Shown here: one piece after another, positions 21,301-30,849 of the stretch
How the letters are laid out: the number at the start of each line of letters is the position of its first letter
How positions within the stretch are numbered: the stretch's first letter is position 1
DNA from: Schizochytrium sp. TIO01
Lineage: Eukaryota > Sar > Bigyra > Thraustochytrida > Thraustochytriidae
Direction: 5' to 3'
DNA length: 64,000 bases
Assembly: GCA_004764695.1 (NCBI GenBank)
Contig: SMSO01000014.1
Span: 6,500,029-6,564,028 of the forward strand
Position numbers and translations under genes: made by a program
The notes under the pieces: generated by a model
Told to the model about the DNA's origin: nothing
Seen by the model: only the letters and a program-made list of their open reading frames with translations
The model's database searches: none

Positions 21301-24300
21301 CCATGTTCAGTACACTGGCTTCTGATTACGCTCCTGAAGTTGGGCTTGTTTCATCTGTTTTGTGCTCTGACCAGATGCCATGCAGCCTTAACTTTAGCAC
21401 TGTACCCTCGTACAATACAACATCCGCATACTCTTTCATACAACATTCATTATATGTCGCCCCCCCACAGATATCGACAAATGAGACTTTTCCTACTTAC
21501 AAGGAACTGACTGATTACGTTAAAGAGGTTCGTATAAACGTACGGAATGACAGGTTCTGGCCTCAAGGTTTCAATACAACCCTTCGTGTATTAGTGTTGG
21601 GTTCGAATGCCCTTGACCTGAGTGAGTCTGTCTTACTCACAACTCCAGAGGTTCTACCATTGTTCTATCTCTATGCGCCACCTATTGTAGGGGTAGCAAA
21701 TACTGAAGAATTTGCACATGCTCACAGCAGGGCCACTTTGGAAGGCGCGTTTTTGATTCAAAGGACTATTAGTTCTGTACTTCCGTTTGTGCTTCGCGAT
21801 CGTGAGCAGGCGCCTACAATACAAGCATCTGCAACTTTTGAATCACTTTCTCTTGAGGTAGATATAAACGGGTTTAATATTACAACTTTGCAAGCAGATT
21901 TAGCAGTAGTCAATGATGAGGTCGTGTTACTCACTGATCCAGTGAATTTTACATTACAAACAACATCAGAGGGTGAAGATATGGTTCTTCTACTTGTGAG
22001 CAAAACTAGTATTATTTCAACTTCAACTCTGACTTATAACTACACAACAAATTCTCTGGAGACATCTTCATCAATATCATGGAACTCAAGAAACCACTCT
22101 GTTATTTTACGATCTCGAAGTGAGTGTGAATTACAAGTGAACAAACTTGAAACTCTCATGAACTTATATACGCGCCAGCCAGAACTCTTCGATGAAGACT
22201 CCTCGGAGAACTTAGGAGAGTTTATGATTCGTGCAAAGTACGAACAAGACGAATGGCTCAACCTCTTGGACCACTGGGATAGTGATAAACGTACTGCACG
22301 GCAGTATCCCTTACATATGACAAGAGAGACTGCTTCAGATAGTTCTCAAGAAAAAACCAGCTCCAGCCAACTAACGCTGAGTTCTGAAGATGAAATCTAC
22401 ATTGAAGACTCAGTCCTCATTTCCAGCGAAACAAGGTTTGCTGATTATGAGTCGTTGCTAAACCTGGGATATCAAAACATTAACCTTGCTCTGTCACCAG
22501 ACATCTCCGCACTGGGTTATTTCATTCCAAGATCAGGTCTAAATAGTTCGGACGAGAGAGAAGGTCTCGTTGAGGTTCTACGACGGAGATCAACAGTAGA
22601 CTTTGTCAACGCGAGTACCGATATAGCGTCACAGGTGTTGTTCAGGTCAGAGCTGTTTCTGCCTAATGGAGGAAACAATAACACGCTTTGTGTTGAGATT
22701 TTTCAGTCGCCTTACTCAGGCTCGCATGTTTATGACGTATGTGGTGGTCGTACAAGCTGTCCGCATATTTCAGGTACAGATGCAATTGAAGACTTTGAGA
22801 TTTATTTCAATGAGTCATCGGAAAGCCTTTTAGTTGAAGATTCAGGTGAAATTTCACTCTATATCGATGCAACTGCCATGTCATTAGAGAATTCTAGCAG
22901 CTTGGATTTGGTAATCTCATTGGATGTTGCTGAAAACAACTCCTCCGATATACGCTATGGGATAGTAACTGAAAGTTTCGACCGTCCTCTTGCGCTTTCA
23001 GTAGCATCAGGAACACGCGCCCTGATTTCTATCAATTATCAGCGTCTCGACCCTAATGTTCGATTTGCAAGGGCGCTCATGCGAGTTACTTCAGCTTGTG
23101 ACCCAAATATTGAGAAACAGTTGCAGATTGACCTAAATTGGGTATCTGTATGCCCATTGCTTGAATGGATGGGTAGCTTGTCAAATTATGATGCGAATTG
23201 GTTTGTGTCAACGTCAGCTCCTGTTCTGCAGATTGAGTATGTACAAAAAGTAACTGGGGGAATTCGCGATTTTGTGGAGTCTCAACAATCATTGTGGGGG
23301 GCAACTTATGATAGCACAAATGGTCGTGGCGAATGGATAAAGCTAAATGATATTGTCGCTAGTGAATCCACGTCGAAAATTGAAGTCTCTGGGGAGTCAC
23401 TTCTCACTAAATTCGGAGCTGGACAGGTTGTACTGGAACTTCGATCAAGCTGTATGAATGACGGAGAAGTTATCGGGGTAAGATACTCTGGTGAGCGAAT
23501 AGGTACGATTGATTTTGAAAGACCATCAGTTCTAACTTGGGCAGCTAGTAGTGGGTTTCGTAAGCCTGTACTGTCATTCCCAGTTGCGAAGTTTCGTTTC
23601 AACGAGCCGATAGACTGTTCAGCTCTGCAGCTGAGCGCTAGAGTATATAGTCTGGACGAAGACCGCTCACTGAATGCAGTGGTGTCCTGTTCATCACATT
23701 TGTACGAGATTGGCGTTGTTGTGTCTCTACCTCGTAACTCAAGTGATATGTTGTGGTGGAGTGAAGCTGACGCTCATATCGAGCTAATGGGGGTCCAGGA
23801 TCTTTGGGGGAACACCTGGCTTGAGAATAGTATAGTTTCCGATGGAACTAACATGACTAAAGGCCGTCGCTTGGAAGATGCTAGCATGACTCACGGAATC
23901 CGATTTCCCTCATTGGTGAATAGCGAGGGTGACGAACCTATTTTCGAGTGGGAAGTAGCTGACAGTTCGGATGTATTTGACATGGTGGAAGTGGCGATAC
24001 AAAAACATTTCTCCAGTAGCGGCGTCCAGTACACACAAATTTATGCCGAGCTAGACTTGCTAGACGAATACGATAGTTATGAAGCCCTCCCAAGGAATGA
24101 TACAAATAATACCGCTACGGATGACCGTCCAGGATCATCAGATGAGGGTGGAGAGGAGAACTCAGAAGACACTGACTACTCTGAAGATGCTGATGATGGC
24201 TCCCTGCCATCAGGATCGAAGGAGTCAACCCAGAGAAGTGCATATCAGCACAGCTGGCATTACGTTTTCAGTACTCTTTGGATTGATACTGGTAAGTGGG

Positions 24301-24609
24301 TTGATTTATGGATTAATATTGCGTCGTCGGAAGTTGCGCCTTGGTTTGAATCGAGTTGCCCCTATTCCGAAGCGAGCTGGGTTTGCAGAAGAGGGGCAAG
24401 CAAATACAGACCCAGCGAAAGAAAATGACGGGGGAAATGGCAAAAGAAAGATTACCGAGGATCGTGCTGCAGACCTTACAGCTGAGAAGATCGCTTCTAG
24501 CTCACATCAGAAAATGGTTAACATGGCATCTCGCTTCAAAGACGGGGTAAATGTTGTCCGTACCTCTGCAGCAATTCCGGCAAAGTTAATTTCAGGAAAG
24601 AAGAAATAA
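18385..24609 (+). CDS. Giant secreted/type I membrane protein with Cys-rich, GCC2/GCC3-like and carboxypeptidase-regulatory-like modules; three +1 frame breaks
   Basis: Three successive plus-strand frames plus a fourth overlapping one read as one protein of about 2070 residues. The first (18385-19491) begins with a signal peptide, best from the third Met (MRLLYVKLLWTASLNAALIQ). It has Cys-rich modules with PAN/apple-like spacing, such as ACRRLCQENSECVLIRY. The second (to 19918) continues a GCC2/GCC3 ephrin-receptor-like repeat: CHTC, then CYICDSGYYCPLG and CPGGSYC. The third, about 1500 codons, has many N-glycosylation sites and a regulatory-like beta domain (TDSEGGFTLTVPRDTDVKL). It ends in an acidic Ser-rich juxtamembrane stretch. 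The last frame gives a membrane helix (ITFSVLFGLILVSGLIYGLI) followed by RRRK and a short cytoplasmic tail ending SGKKK. Each junction needs a +1 shift. The protein is probably a surface receptor or adhesin with unknown ligand. Recoding, one missed intron, assembly insertions or recent decay could explain the breaks. Confidence 0.75.
19486..19492 (+). other. Frame break 1: +1 shift at AGA TAG T
   Basis: The upstream frame ends ...GVPDR then TAG. Skipping one base at this stop continues directly as SCYICDSGYYCPLG, completing the Cys-x-x-Cys repeat begun in the upstream frame. The overlap between the frames is only about 70 bases and leaves no room for a normal intron. There is no homopolymer at the site. 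Confidence 0.7.
19910..19918 (+). other. Frame break 2: +1 shift at CCA AAA TGA G
   Basis: The second frame ends ...YLLDPK then TGA. The +1 frame is open from here and continues EVGIDCLN into the 1495-codon frame, upstream of its first ATG. The site contains an A4 run, so a miscounted A is a simple alternative to recoding. No GT-AG pair of suitable length and phase was found around it. Confidence 0.7.
24140..24256 (+). other. Frame break 3 just before the membrane helix
   Basis: The acidic Ser-rich stretch reads well in one frame up to about 24245. The membrane helix starting at 24256 reads in the +1 frame. A possible GT-AG intron at 24148-24253 (106 bases, ending CACAG) would restore the phase but has a weak donor (GTGGAG) and would remove the acidic stretch. 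A single-base insertion is the other explanation. Confidence 0.6.
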
Positions 24610-24867
24610 TTAATATCTTCTCTTCGTATAAACACAAACGATACTAGGCTGCAATCTCCCTATACTGGAATTCTTTTCACGAACCTGCTCAACCCATAGC
24701 ATCACAAGTGAAGTCAGCCAAGCCTTTTAAACAAGTATATATATTTTAACAAAGTAAAAAAGTAGAACATTATCTATAGCTCTCATCCTTGTCCACATTC
24801 ATCAGGACCAGGTTTGTATTAAACAATCACAGGGCACACACGTTTGCAACTTATTCCCCTATCTCGC

Positions 24868-25752
24868 TCAGAACTTTCCATTCCGCTTTCTTGCTGAGTA
24901 CTTGGAGTCTCTGGCCACATCCTTGCCTTGTTTCCGCATGCGGTCTTTCTTCTGCATGACCCATTCCTTGCTCTTAATGTTAACATTTTCCCTACGGCTG
25001 CGTTTCTTGCCTCGGAACCCTCTTCTCTGCGACTCGAAGTCGACAGTATCCTTTTTACCAGGGTGAAAGACGCCCTCCTCCTCAGATCTTCCGCTAGGAA
25101 GGGCTTGGGCCTGTTCGCTTGCGGATGCACGTCCTGCAAAGAGCACAAGGTAGAACTTCTTAGCCTTGGCAGAGTTCGGGTAATCCACAACGACACCTCC
25201 AGTAAAACCAACAGCCATGGCTGCAGCTGTGATGAGTTCCATCTGCTGCGGTGTCTCGGGGTACAACTGCAGTACAGCTCTGGCGCCGCGACGCAGGGAA
25301 CTGTAGAGCTCCTGGAAAAAGCGCTTGAGCCTGAGTTTAGGGACGTGGTCTTTGTGGCTTGAGTAGCACAGCCATTGCACAGCAGAAATACTGATGGCGC
25401 CATCGAAGACACCCCCACGAAATCCTAGGCCTGTGCCCATGTCGCGCTGCAAAACATCACCGTCAAGGCCGTCATCAGCGATGCTAGTCGCTGCGATGTC
25501 AAGCATGTCCTTCGAAATATCGCATCCAATCCACATGTGTCCGTGTTCCTCCAAGACAGACCCACTCATGCCTGTGCCGCATCCAATATCTAAAATAAGG
25601 CCCTGTGCGCCGGAGGGAAGGTTGAGAAGCTCAAGAGCACGCTCGGAAATCTGGCTTTGAATTTGCATCATGCGCGTACTCCGAGCGTACTTGCTCGCCT
25701 CCTTCTCATTGTAGAAGAGCTCCGGGGGAGATACGTGCTCAGGCCGGCTCAT
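24868..25752 (-). CDS. BUD23: 18S rRNA (guanine-N7)-methyltransferase Bud23/WBSCR22
   Basis: Bud23 methylates one guanine of 18S rRNA at N7 with its activator Trm112 and is needed for 40S export. The 294-residue protein matches the family's usual length (about 275-285). It has a class I SAM-binding fold with motif I ILDIGCGTGMSGS (about 53-65), the acidic loop GCDISKDMLDIA and FDGAISISAVQWLC (about 117-130). A basic C-terminal domain includes EWVMQKKDRMRKQGK and ends DSKYSARKRNGKF, the diagnostic Bud23 tail. The start is the only ATG giving the conserved RPEHVSPPELFYNE N-terminus. It is a housekeeping gene on the opposite strand to its large neighbour, separated from it by about 260 bases. 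Confidence 0.96.
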   Translation of the reverse strand: MSRPEHVSPPELFYNEKEASKYARSTRMMQIQSQISERALELLNLPSGAQGLILDIGCGTGMSGSVLEEHGHMWIGCDISKDMLDIAATSIADDGLDGDVLQRDMGTGLGFRGGVFDGAISISAVQWLCYSSHKDHVPKLRLKRFFQELYSSLRRGARAVLQLYPETPQQMELITAAAMAVGFTGGVVVDYPNSAKAKKFYLVLFAGRASASEQAQALPSGRSEEEGVFHPGKKDTVDFESQRRGFRGKKRSRRENVNIKSKEWVMQKKDRMRKQGKDVARDSKYSARKRNGKF

Positions 25753-27168
25753 TGTGCAGAGATCAGTTCACGCAAGCGGTCAGAGTACGCGCGATCGCAC
25801 GCCACAGCTCGATCCAGTTGGCTTCGGGTTTGCTGTCTCGCCTATAGTCTTGCTTTCTTTGCTTTGGTCCACCGAGGACCAACTAAACTCCTCTGTCAGA
25901 ACCAGGAGCCGAAGTGCTATTAAGACTACGGTTTAGGGTAAGAGGCACACTCGCCTGGATGGTTTATACTTTCTATTGGCGAATGAGTGAACTAAGTTTT
26001 CTATGGCAATTGATCAGCACACCTACGAATCAAGAATCGAAGAAACAAAAGAACGCAATAAGCAAATGATGAAATCGACGCTTGTAAAAACGAGGGCATT
26101 CAATTCAGAAACGCAGTATGTGGCTTCGGAAAGGTTTGTAATTCAACGGGGCGACTTTGGGGCAAGTCGCAGTATCTCCACGGGTAGACCTGAGGAGGAA
26201 ATGGCTGGCCCGATTCGATGAATGAAAGTGACTGATTGGTGGGGAATTCATTATGTCATTGTATAGGGAATCAAATCAATCGCGATTGAATGAACTTGGG
26301 TTACATGAATTTGGAAAGCTGTATAGCTGAGACTGTTTGGAGAGAAAAAGTACCTGTTTGGAGGTATAGATTTTTAGGGTGTTTGCTCAGGCTGGCAGCT
26401 GGCCAATCGATCGTTGTTTTGTTCAGGATAACGCACTTTGGTTTGTCTTCGATTCGTTGTGTGTTAGCTAAGGGGAACATACTGCTTACTAGTATGCCAA
26501 AACCACCCGCATTTAGACCTGTTTAAAGTAGTTAGGCCATTTTAATAAGAATGCAAAGAAAAAGTCTTTTTGTCTTTTGTGGTTTGGAATAGAGGTAAGT
26601 TACTTACATAGGTAGTTAGTTACCTAGGCTAGTTAGACGTTCTCGACAAGAGGTTATCTAGCTTGTATAGGTTACATCGGCAGCGGCAAGCTAACACGGC
26701 AAGTCTTAAATGCACAAGACGAGCCTCGTCGAAGATCAGAAAATTAAATCGAAAACCTGGACGAAAGAGAGTAAGCAACAAGTGACGAAAAGAAAGATTT
26801 GGATAGGAGAGAGTTGAAAGGTCTCAAGTGGTCCTCATTTCGAAATGCATGCTGAAAAGGGGATAGAAATCAGTTCTTCAATACAACATAATAATGGTAT
26901 ATTACATCTTGGTCCAAGGCATTTGCTGCGAGGTGACACCGGGATATTAATGATGACTCGAAGAGGCAGGCCCATCCAAATGAGGGCGATGTGTTTGTAC
27001 AAATTTAATTTTATGTTTACAGTTTTTTAATGTTGTACAAGTTTCTACAGAGTTTACAGGTGATATATATAGGGATTTCATGTGTACAAAGCTCACCAAG
27101 CAATCGTTGCAGCGACCTTTCGCAAGCAACGCAGTGTCTATAACTAACTAGAGTGCGGTTTCAATAGT

Positions 27169-27775
27169 TTACGCATTCGCAAATAACCATGCCGTGGAGT
27201 CCGCCGAGGCCGCCGAGCGGCTTCCCGAAGAGTTCGCCGCAGATTCCTGTGCAGTTGGCAGCTGCTGCACTTTTTGAATGTCGCTCCCACGCAGCATGTT
27301 CACATCCTGCTTAGGCCCCATTGGGGTGGAGGCGTTGTGCAGCACGCTTGGTCGAGTAGGGGGCGGCGAGCTCGAGACGCAGTGTCTTGCAATGGACAGA
27401 CTCTGGACAGAGCGCAGCGACTCTGGGCCTCCTCCGCCAAGGAGGCCGCCTCGCCGCGAGCGCCGCAAACTCGCCTTCAAACGGGGACGAGAAGATCCCG
27501 GCATCCATAATGCAGAAAAGAGATATCTTTGTCAACGCTGTGAGAGCGAACACGCAGTTCAAGATGGGCCGACTTTGCTCAAGAACCTGCGGCTTCAACA
27601 GAGGGTGCGCAAACCCAAAGATCATCGAGTAGAATCCAGTATACAACCCAACCGCAATGTTTCTTCTTCTCGCTCTCCTCCTCCGCAAAGGCCCCTCGCT
27701 TCTCCCGCGTGTCGCTCTGCCGCTGCCTGACTCCTCGTGCCAAGATGATAAGGTTCTGCTTGGGCTTTTGGACAC
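27169..27775 (-). other. Possible coding fragment with a frame switch
   Basis: On the minus strand a frame opening with GTG at 27775 contains two hydrophobic segments (NIAVGLYTGFYSMIFGFAH and ILNCVFALTALTKISLF). A protein-like basic/Ser-rich stretch continues in another frame to a stop at 27169. The upstream edge looks like a splice acceptor (pyrimidine-rich, ending TTCACAG). It could be the exons of a small membrane protein, but no family is recognised and the plus strand is also open here. Confidence 0.25.
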
Positions 27776-29034
27776 CTGTGAACACGTTTGACGGACTCAG
27801 AACAGGGAAAAAGGACTAACAACGCATGGAACTCGAAAGAACTCGAAAGAAGCAGCACCAGAAGAACTCCGTGAAAGACGGACATCATCGACGAGAGCGC
27901 ATTTTCGGAACGGAGATGAACCAGCTGCAACGCTGAACAGAGACTGTCTTCTCCACCCTGCCAGAGCGCTTCTTCCATCGGTACTCTCCGAGTTCTGCCA
28001 ACTCCAAGTCGGACGCTGCTCAGAACTAGCGTGGGTACTTGCTAAGTGCATGTGTAGAAAACAACAACAGCAACAACAACAAAACTTATAAAATAAAAAA
28101 AGTAAAAATAAACTCAAGTGATGGTGGTAATCCATGCACCCATTCGGCACGCGCCATCAAGGAGGCGGCAGGACTCACGGTTTTGAGCAGATCTTCAGGC
28201 TCCACCATCGAAGGTCGAGCCCGTCTCTGTAGGCTAAATTCAAGAGTCTCCTGCACTTTGATCTTGATCTTGATTCTTGATCTCGAAGCATCTCGGAATT
28301 CCCAAGCAAGTCTTAACGCCCTTCCTATGGGAATCTGTAGAACCCTTAGAATCGGTGTTCTACAATCGTCTCCGTCGGTCATCTGCCCCAAACGAAACGC
28401 GCTTGGGGGCGCTTCATCTCCAGGTGGCAAGAGCCAAATTGATGCCTGAGCTGAAGATGCATGCCCTTATATTCCAACAGAATATATTGAATCAACTGCC
28501 GCCAAGTTCGAGAGCGTGAAGGTCTCAGCTTAAAAGCCGCTGCAGGGCCTGAGTCGGTTAGAAATCAGACAGAGCACGAGCGACGACGGGTCCGGCTCTC
28601 GGTAGCAAAGTACCGTTCCGTTCTATTTCGTTCTAGCTGGTTCTGTTCTACCGGTTTGAGTTCTTTTCGGAAGAACTGGGAAGAGTCGGGCGATGTGTTT
28701 CGTAACGTTCCTAAGGAGGTTGCGGTTTCACTTTGGTGGATGTCAGGCGTTTGTGGGAGAGGCTCAGCTGAGGCTGTACAGTTTCTGAGAGATTCTGAGG
28801 ACGAAGGCGCTTCTTCGTCGACTGAGTTTTATTTGATAAAGAGCAAGGTGCCTCGAACACATTATTGGACCTCGATGCGAAGAGATGGATACTTGTGCAA
28901 GCGTTGGAACTCCTTTTTTGACGGGGAGCATCGTCGAAAATTGAAGAAGGGCCTGGCGGCTCCTTAGAAGTTAGAAACGAAGAAAAAAAAGCATCTGAAA
29001 GCAGTGCTCCTAAGAGGTCTTCTTATTCTTGTCG

Positions 29035-29098
29035 TTGTTGTTGTTGTTGTTGCTGTTGTTGTTCTGCTTCTTCTTCTTCTTCTGCTTCTTCTGTTGGA
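29035..29098. repeat. GTT/TTC trinucleotide tract
   Basis: Imperfect (GTT)n followed by (TTC)n with single GCT interruptions. Confidence 0.85.
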
Positions 29099-29282
29099 GT
29101 AGTTTGATGCATTGGTGCACACCTGTGTAAATCCTGGCGCTCCCTCCCTTTAGAGGACACACCAACAGTACAACAGAACCTGAGAGGGAGAAACCGTGTG
29201 AAGCTTCGCCACTGTGGAGGAGTGTGGGAAGCTCGTGGCGAGTTCTTGAGGCCGATCTTGCGCTCTTGGCATATAATTCCCT

Positions 29283-29360
29283 CGATCGATCAATCAATCG
29301 ATCAATTAATCGATCAATTAATCGATCAATTAATCGATCAATTGATCGATCAGTCAGTCA
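29283..29360. repeat. ATCGATCAATTA tandem repeat
   Basis: A roughly 12-base unit ATCGATCAATTA is repeated several times, with degenerate ATCGATCA and CAGT copies at both ends. Each unit contains the palindrome ATCGAT or TGATCGATCA, so the whole tract can form hairpins. Confidence 0.85.
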
Positions 29361-29648
29361 GCCCATGGACCCCTCAATGAAAACACGGATTGCGGGTTTA
29401 GATTGCAGGGGTCTCTAGATTGAGTGCTGATCCGACGGCGACGAGCATCGATCGCAATGGCCACGAGAGAAGCTTACCGTCGGCCGTCGTAGAGAGGCGC
29501 ATTTCTTCGTTCTCGTTCGAGCCGAAGTCGTCTCTGATGGTGTCTGCAGCTTCTGAAGAACGTGCATACGTACGTATGTACGTAGGTGAGGCATTGAATG
29601 AGGCGATGGGCGCATGAAGAACATCGAAGTTGTCGAAGTTGATGTCTG

Positions 29649-29810
29649 AATTTAATGAGGTTCATGACTGAATGAAGTTCATGAATGAAGTTCATGAATG
29701 GACTTGATGAATGGACTTGATGAATGGACTTGATGAATGAAGTTCATGAATGAAGTTGATAGAAGAAGTTGATAAAAGAAGTTGATGAACGAATGAATGA
29801 ATCTGATGAA
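29649..29810. repeat. 13-base tandem repeat
   Basis: Alternating variants GAAGTTCATGAAT and GGACTTGATGAAT with a 13-base period, degrading toward both ends. Confidence 0.8.
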
Positions 29811-29938
29811 TCCTTGGCGGTGCTTGAGATCGAAGTCGAATCAAGCGCGTTTTCCATGTCCAGCTTTTCGAAGCGGAGCTGGAATCGCATTGAGCCGCAG
29901 CTGTTGTAGGTTGGTTCGTCTGTTCGTCTGTTCATGCA

Positions 29939-29969
29939 TTCCTTCATTCATTCATTCATTCATTCATTT
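29939..29969. repeat. ATTC tetranucleotide run
   Basis: Short (ATTC)n microsatellite of about seven units. Confidence 0.85.
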
Positions 29970-30060
29970 GTTCGATTGTTATTCATCGCTCCGAAGCCCG
30001 CCAAGCCGCTTCCAGTGCCGCTTCGAGCGCAGTTCTTCGTCGCAGTCCCGCCAGAACTAG

Positions 30061-30594
30061 CTAGCAAGCTGCGCCTCTGGGCTCGAAAGAAGGCCTGCGT
30101 CTCAGAGGAGGTCGCTTGGATCCCTCGCTCGCGAGCGTGACGTTCAAGTCCATCTCCAGGCCGCTCGCGCCGCTGAGGCCGAGCTGCAGAGCCTCCGCGC
30201 TCTCGCGTAAGCCCCAGCGCCGCCGCCGCCACGAGGAGAAGGACGACGAGGACGAGGACGAGGACGGCGACGAGGACTTCCCCGCCCGCGCCGCAGGAGA
30301 TGAGCGTCGCGGCGGCGGCTCGAGCTCGAGCTCGCGAGGCTCAGATTCGCAGGCCCTCGCGGCGTCAGCCTCACCCGTTCTCGCGCAGCGTCGAGAAGCG
30401 GGCCGGCGGGAACGCCTCGCGAAGAGAAGGCAGCGGGCTGGCTGGCGGTGCCGCTGCTGCTGCTGCTGCTGCTGCTGCTGCACGAGCAGCCCGCGGGCTA
30501 TGGGCCTTGAGCCAGTGCCGCCAGAGCCGCCGTCGCCGTCAGCGCCGCCGCGGTCGGTGGGCTTATTGGCGCCCTGGGCCTCACGAGGGAGCTA
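30061..30594 (-). other. Possible low-complexity exon (poly-Gln, poly-Ser)
   Basis: A minus-strand frame is open across this GC-rich block. It would encode a Gly-rich start, a Gln run from the CAG repeat, an Arg/Pro-rich stretch, a Ser run, and a tail ending RRRPSFEPRGAAC. It has no ATG. Its upstream edge after CCGGCCCTAG resembles a splice acceptor. The plus strand of the same block is also open, as expected for extreme GC, so coding is uncertain. Confidence 0.25.
30453..30481. repeat. CTG/CAG trinucleotide repeat, about 9.7 units
   Basis: A perfect run within a GC-rich block. It encodes Gln on the minus strand and Cys or Ala in plus-strand frames. Confidence 0.9.
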
Positions 30595-30849
30595 GGGCCG
30601 GATAGGGAATACGGTAGGGTGTTACGCAGGGACTAAGGTGGAGGGAGGCGAAGCGCAGGCGGCGAAGGGACTGCGATCAGCAAAACCGGAACTCGGAAAG
30701 TTGTTGAAGAAGCCGCGAGAAGAAGTTCTAGAGGAGATCTAGAGCCGCGAGAACGTATATCGATATACACATATATACACACACACACGAATTTACATTG
30801 ACAGAAGTTTGTTTGTCTGGGGAGTTGGATTGACTGCAAATTAGGGATT

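Larger units (their letters stand above)
25753..30849. other. Gene-poor, repeat-rich block
   Basis: This 5.1 kb region has no confidently identified gene. The part to about 27.1 kb is AT-rich and empty. From 27.2 to 28.5 kb short frames overlap on both strands without a clear winner. A 103-codon frame at 28656-28967 (first ATG near 28739) has no family resemblance. From 29.0 to 30.0 kb the DNA is a series of simple and short tandem repeats. From 30.0 to 30.6 kb it is very GC-rich. Individual items are listed separately. Confidence 0.5.

Noticed and set aside
29198-29418. Frames across the ATCGATCAATTA repeat giving Asp/Gln/Ile periodic peptides
   Set aside because: The peptides arise purely from the tandem DNA repeat.
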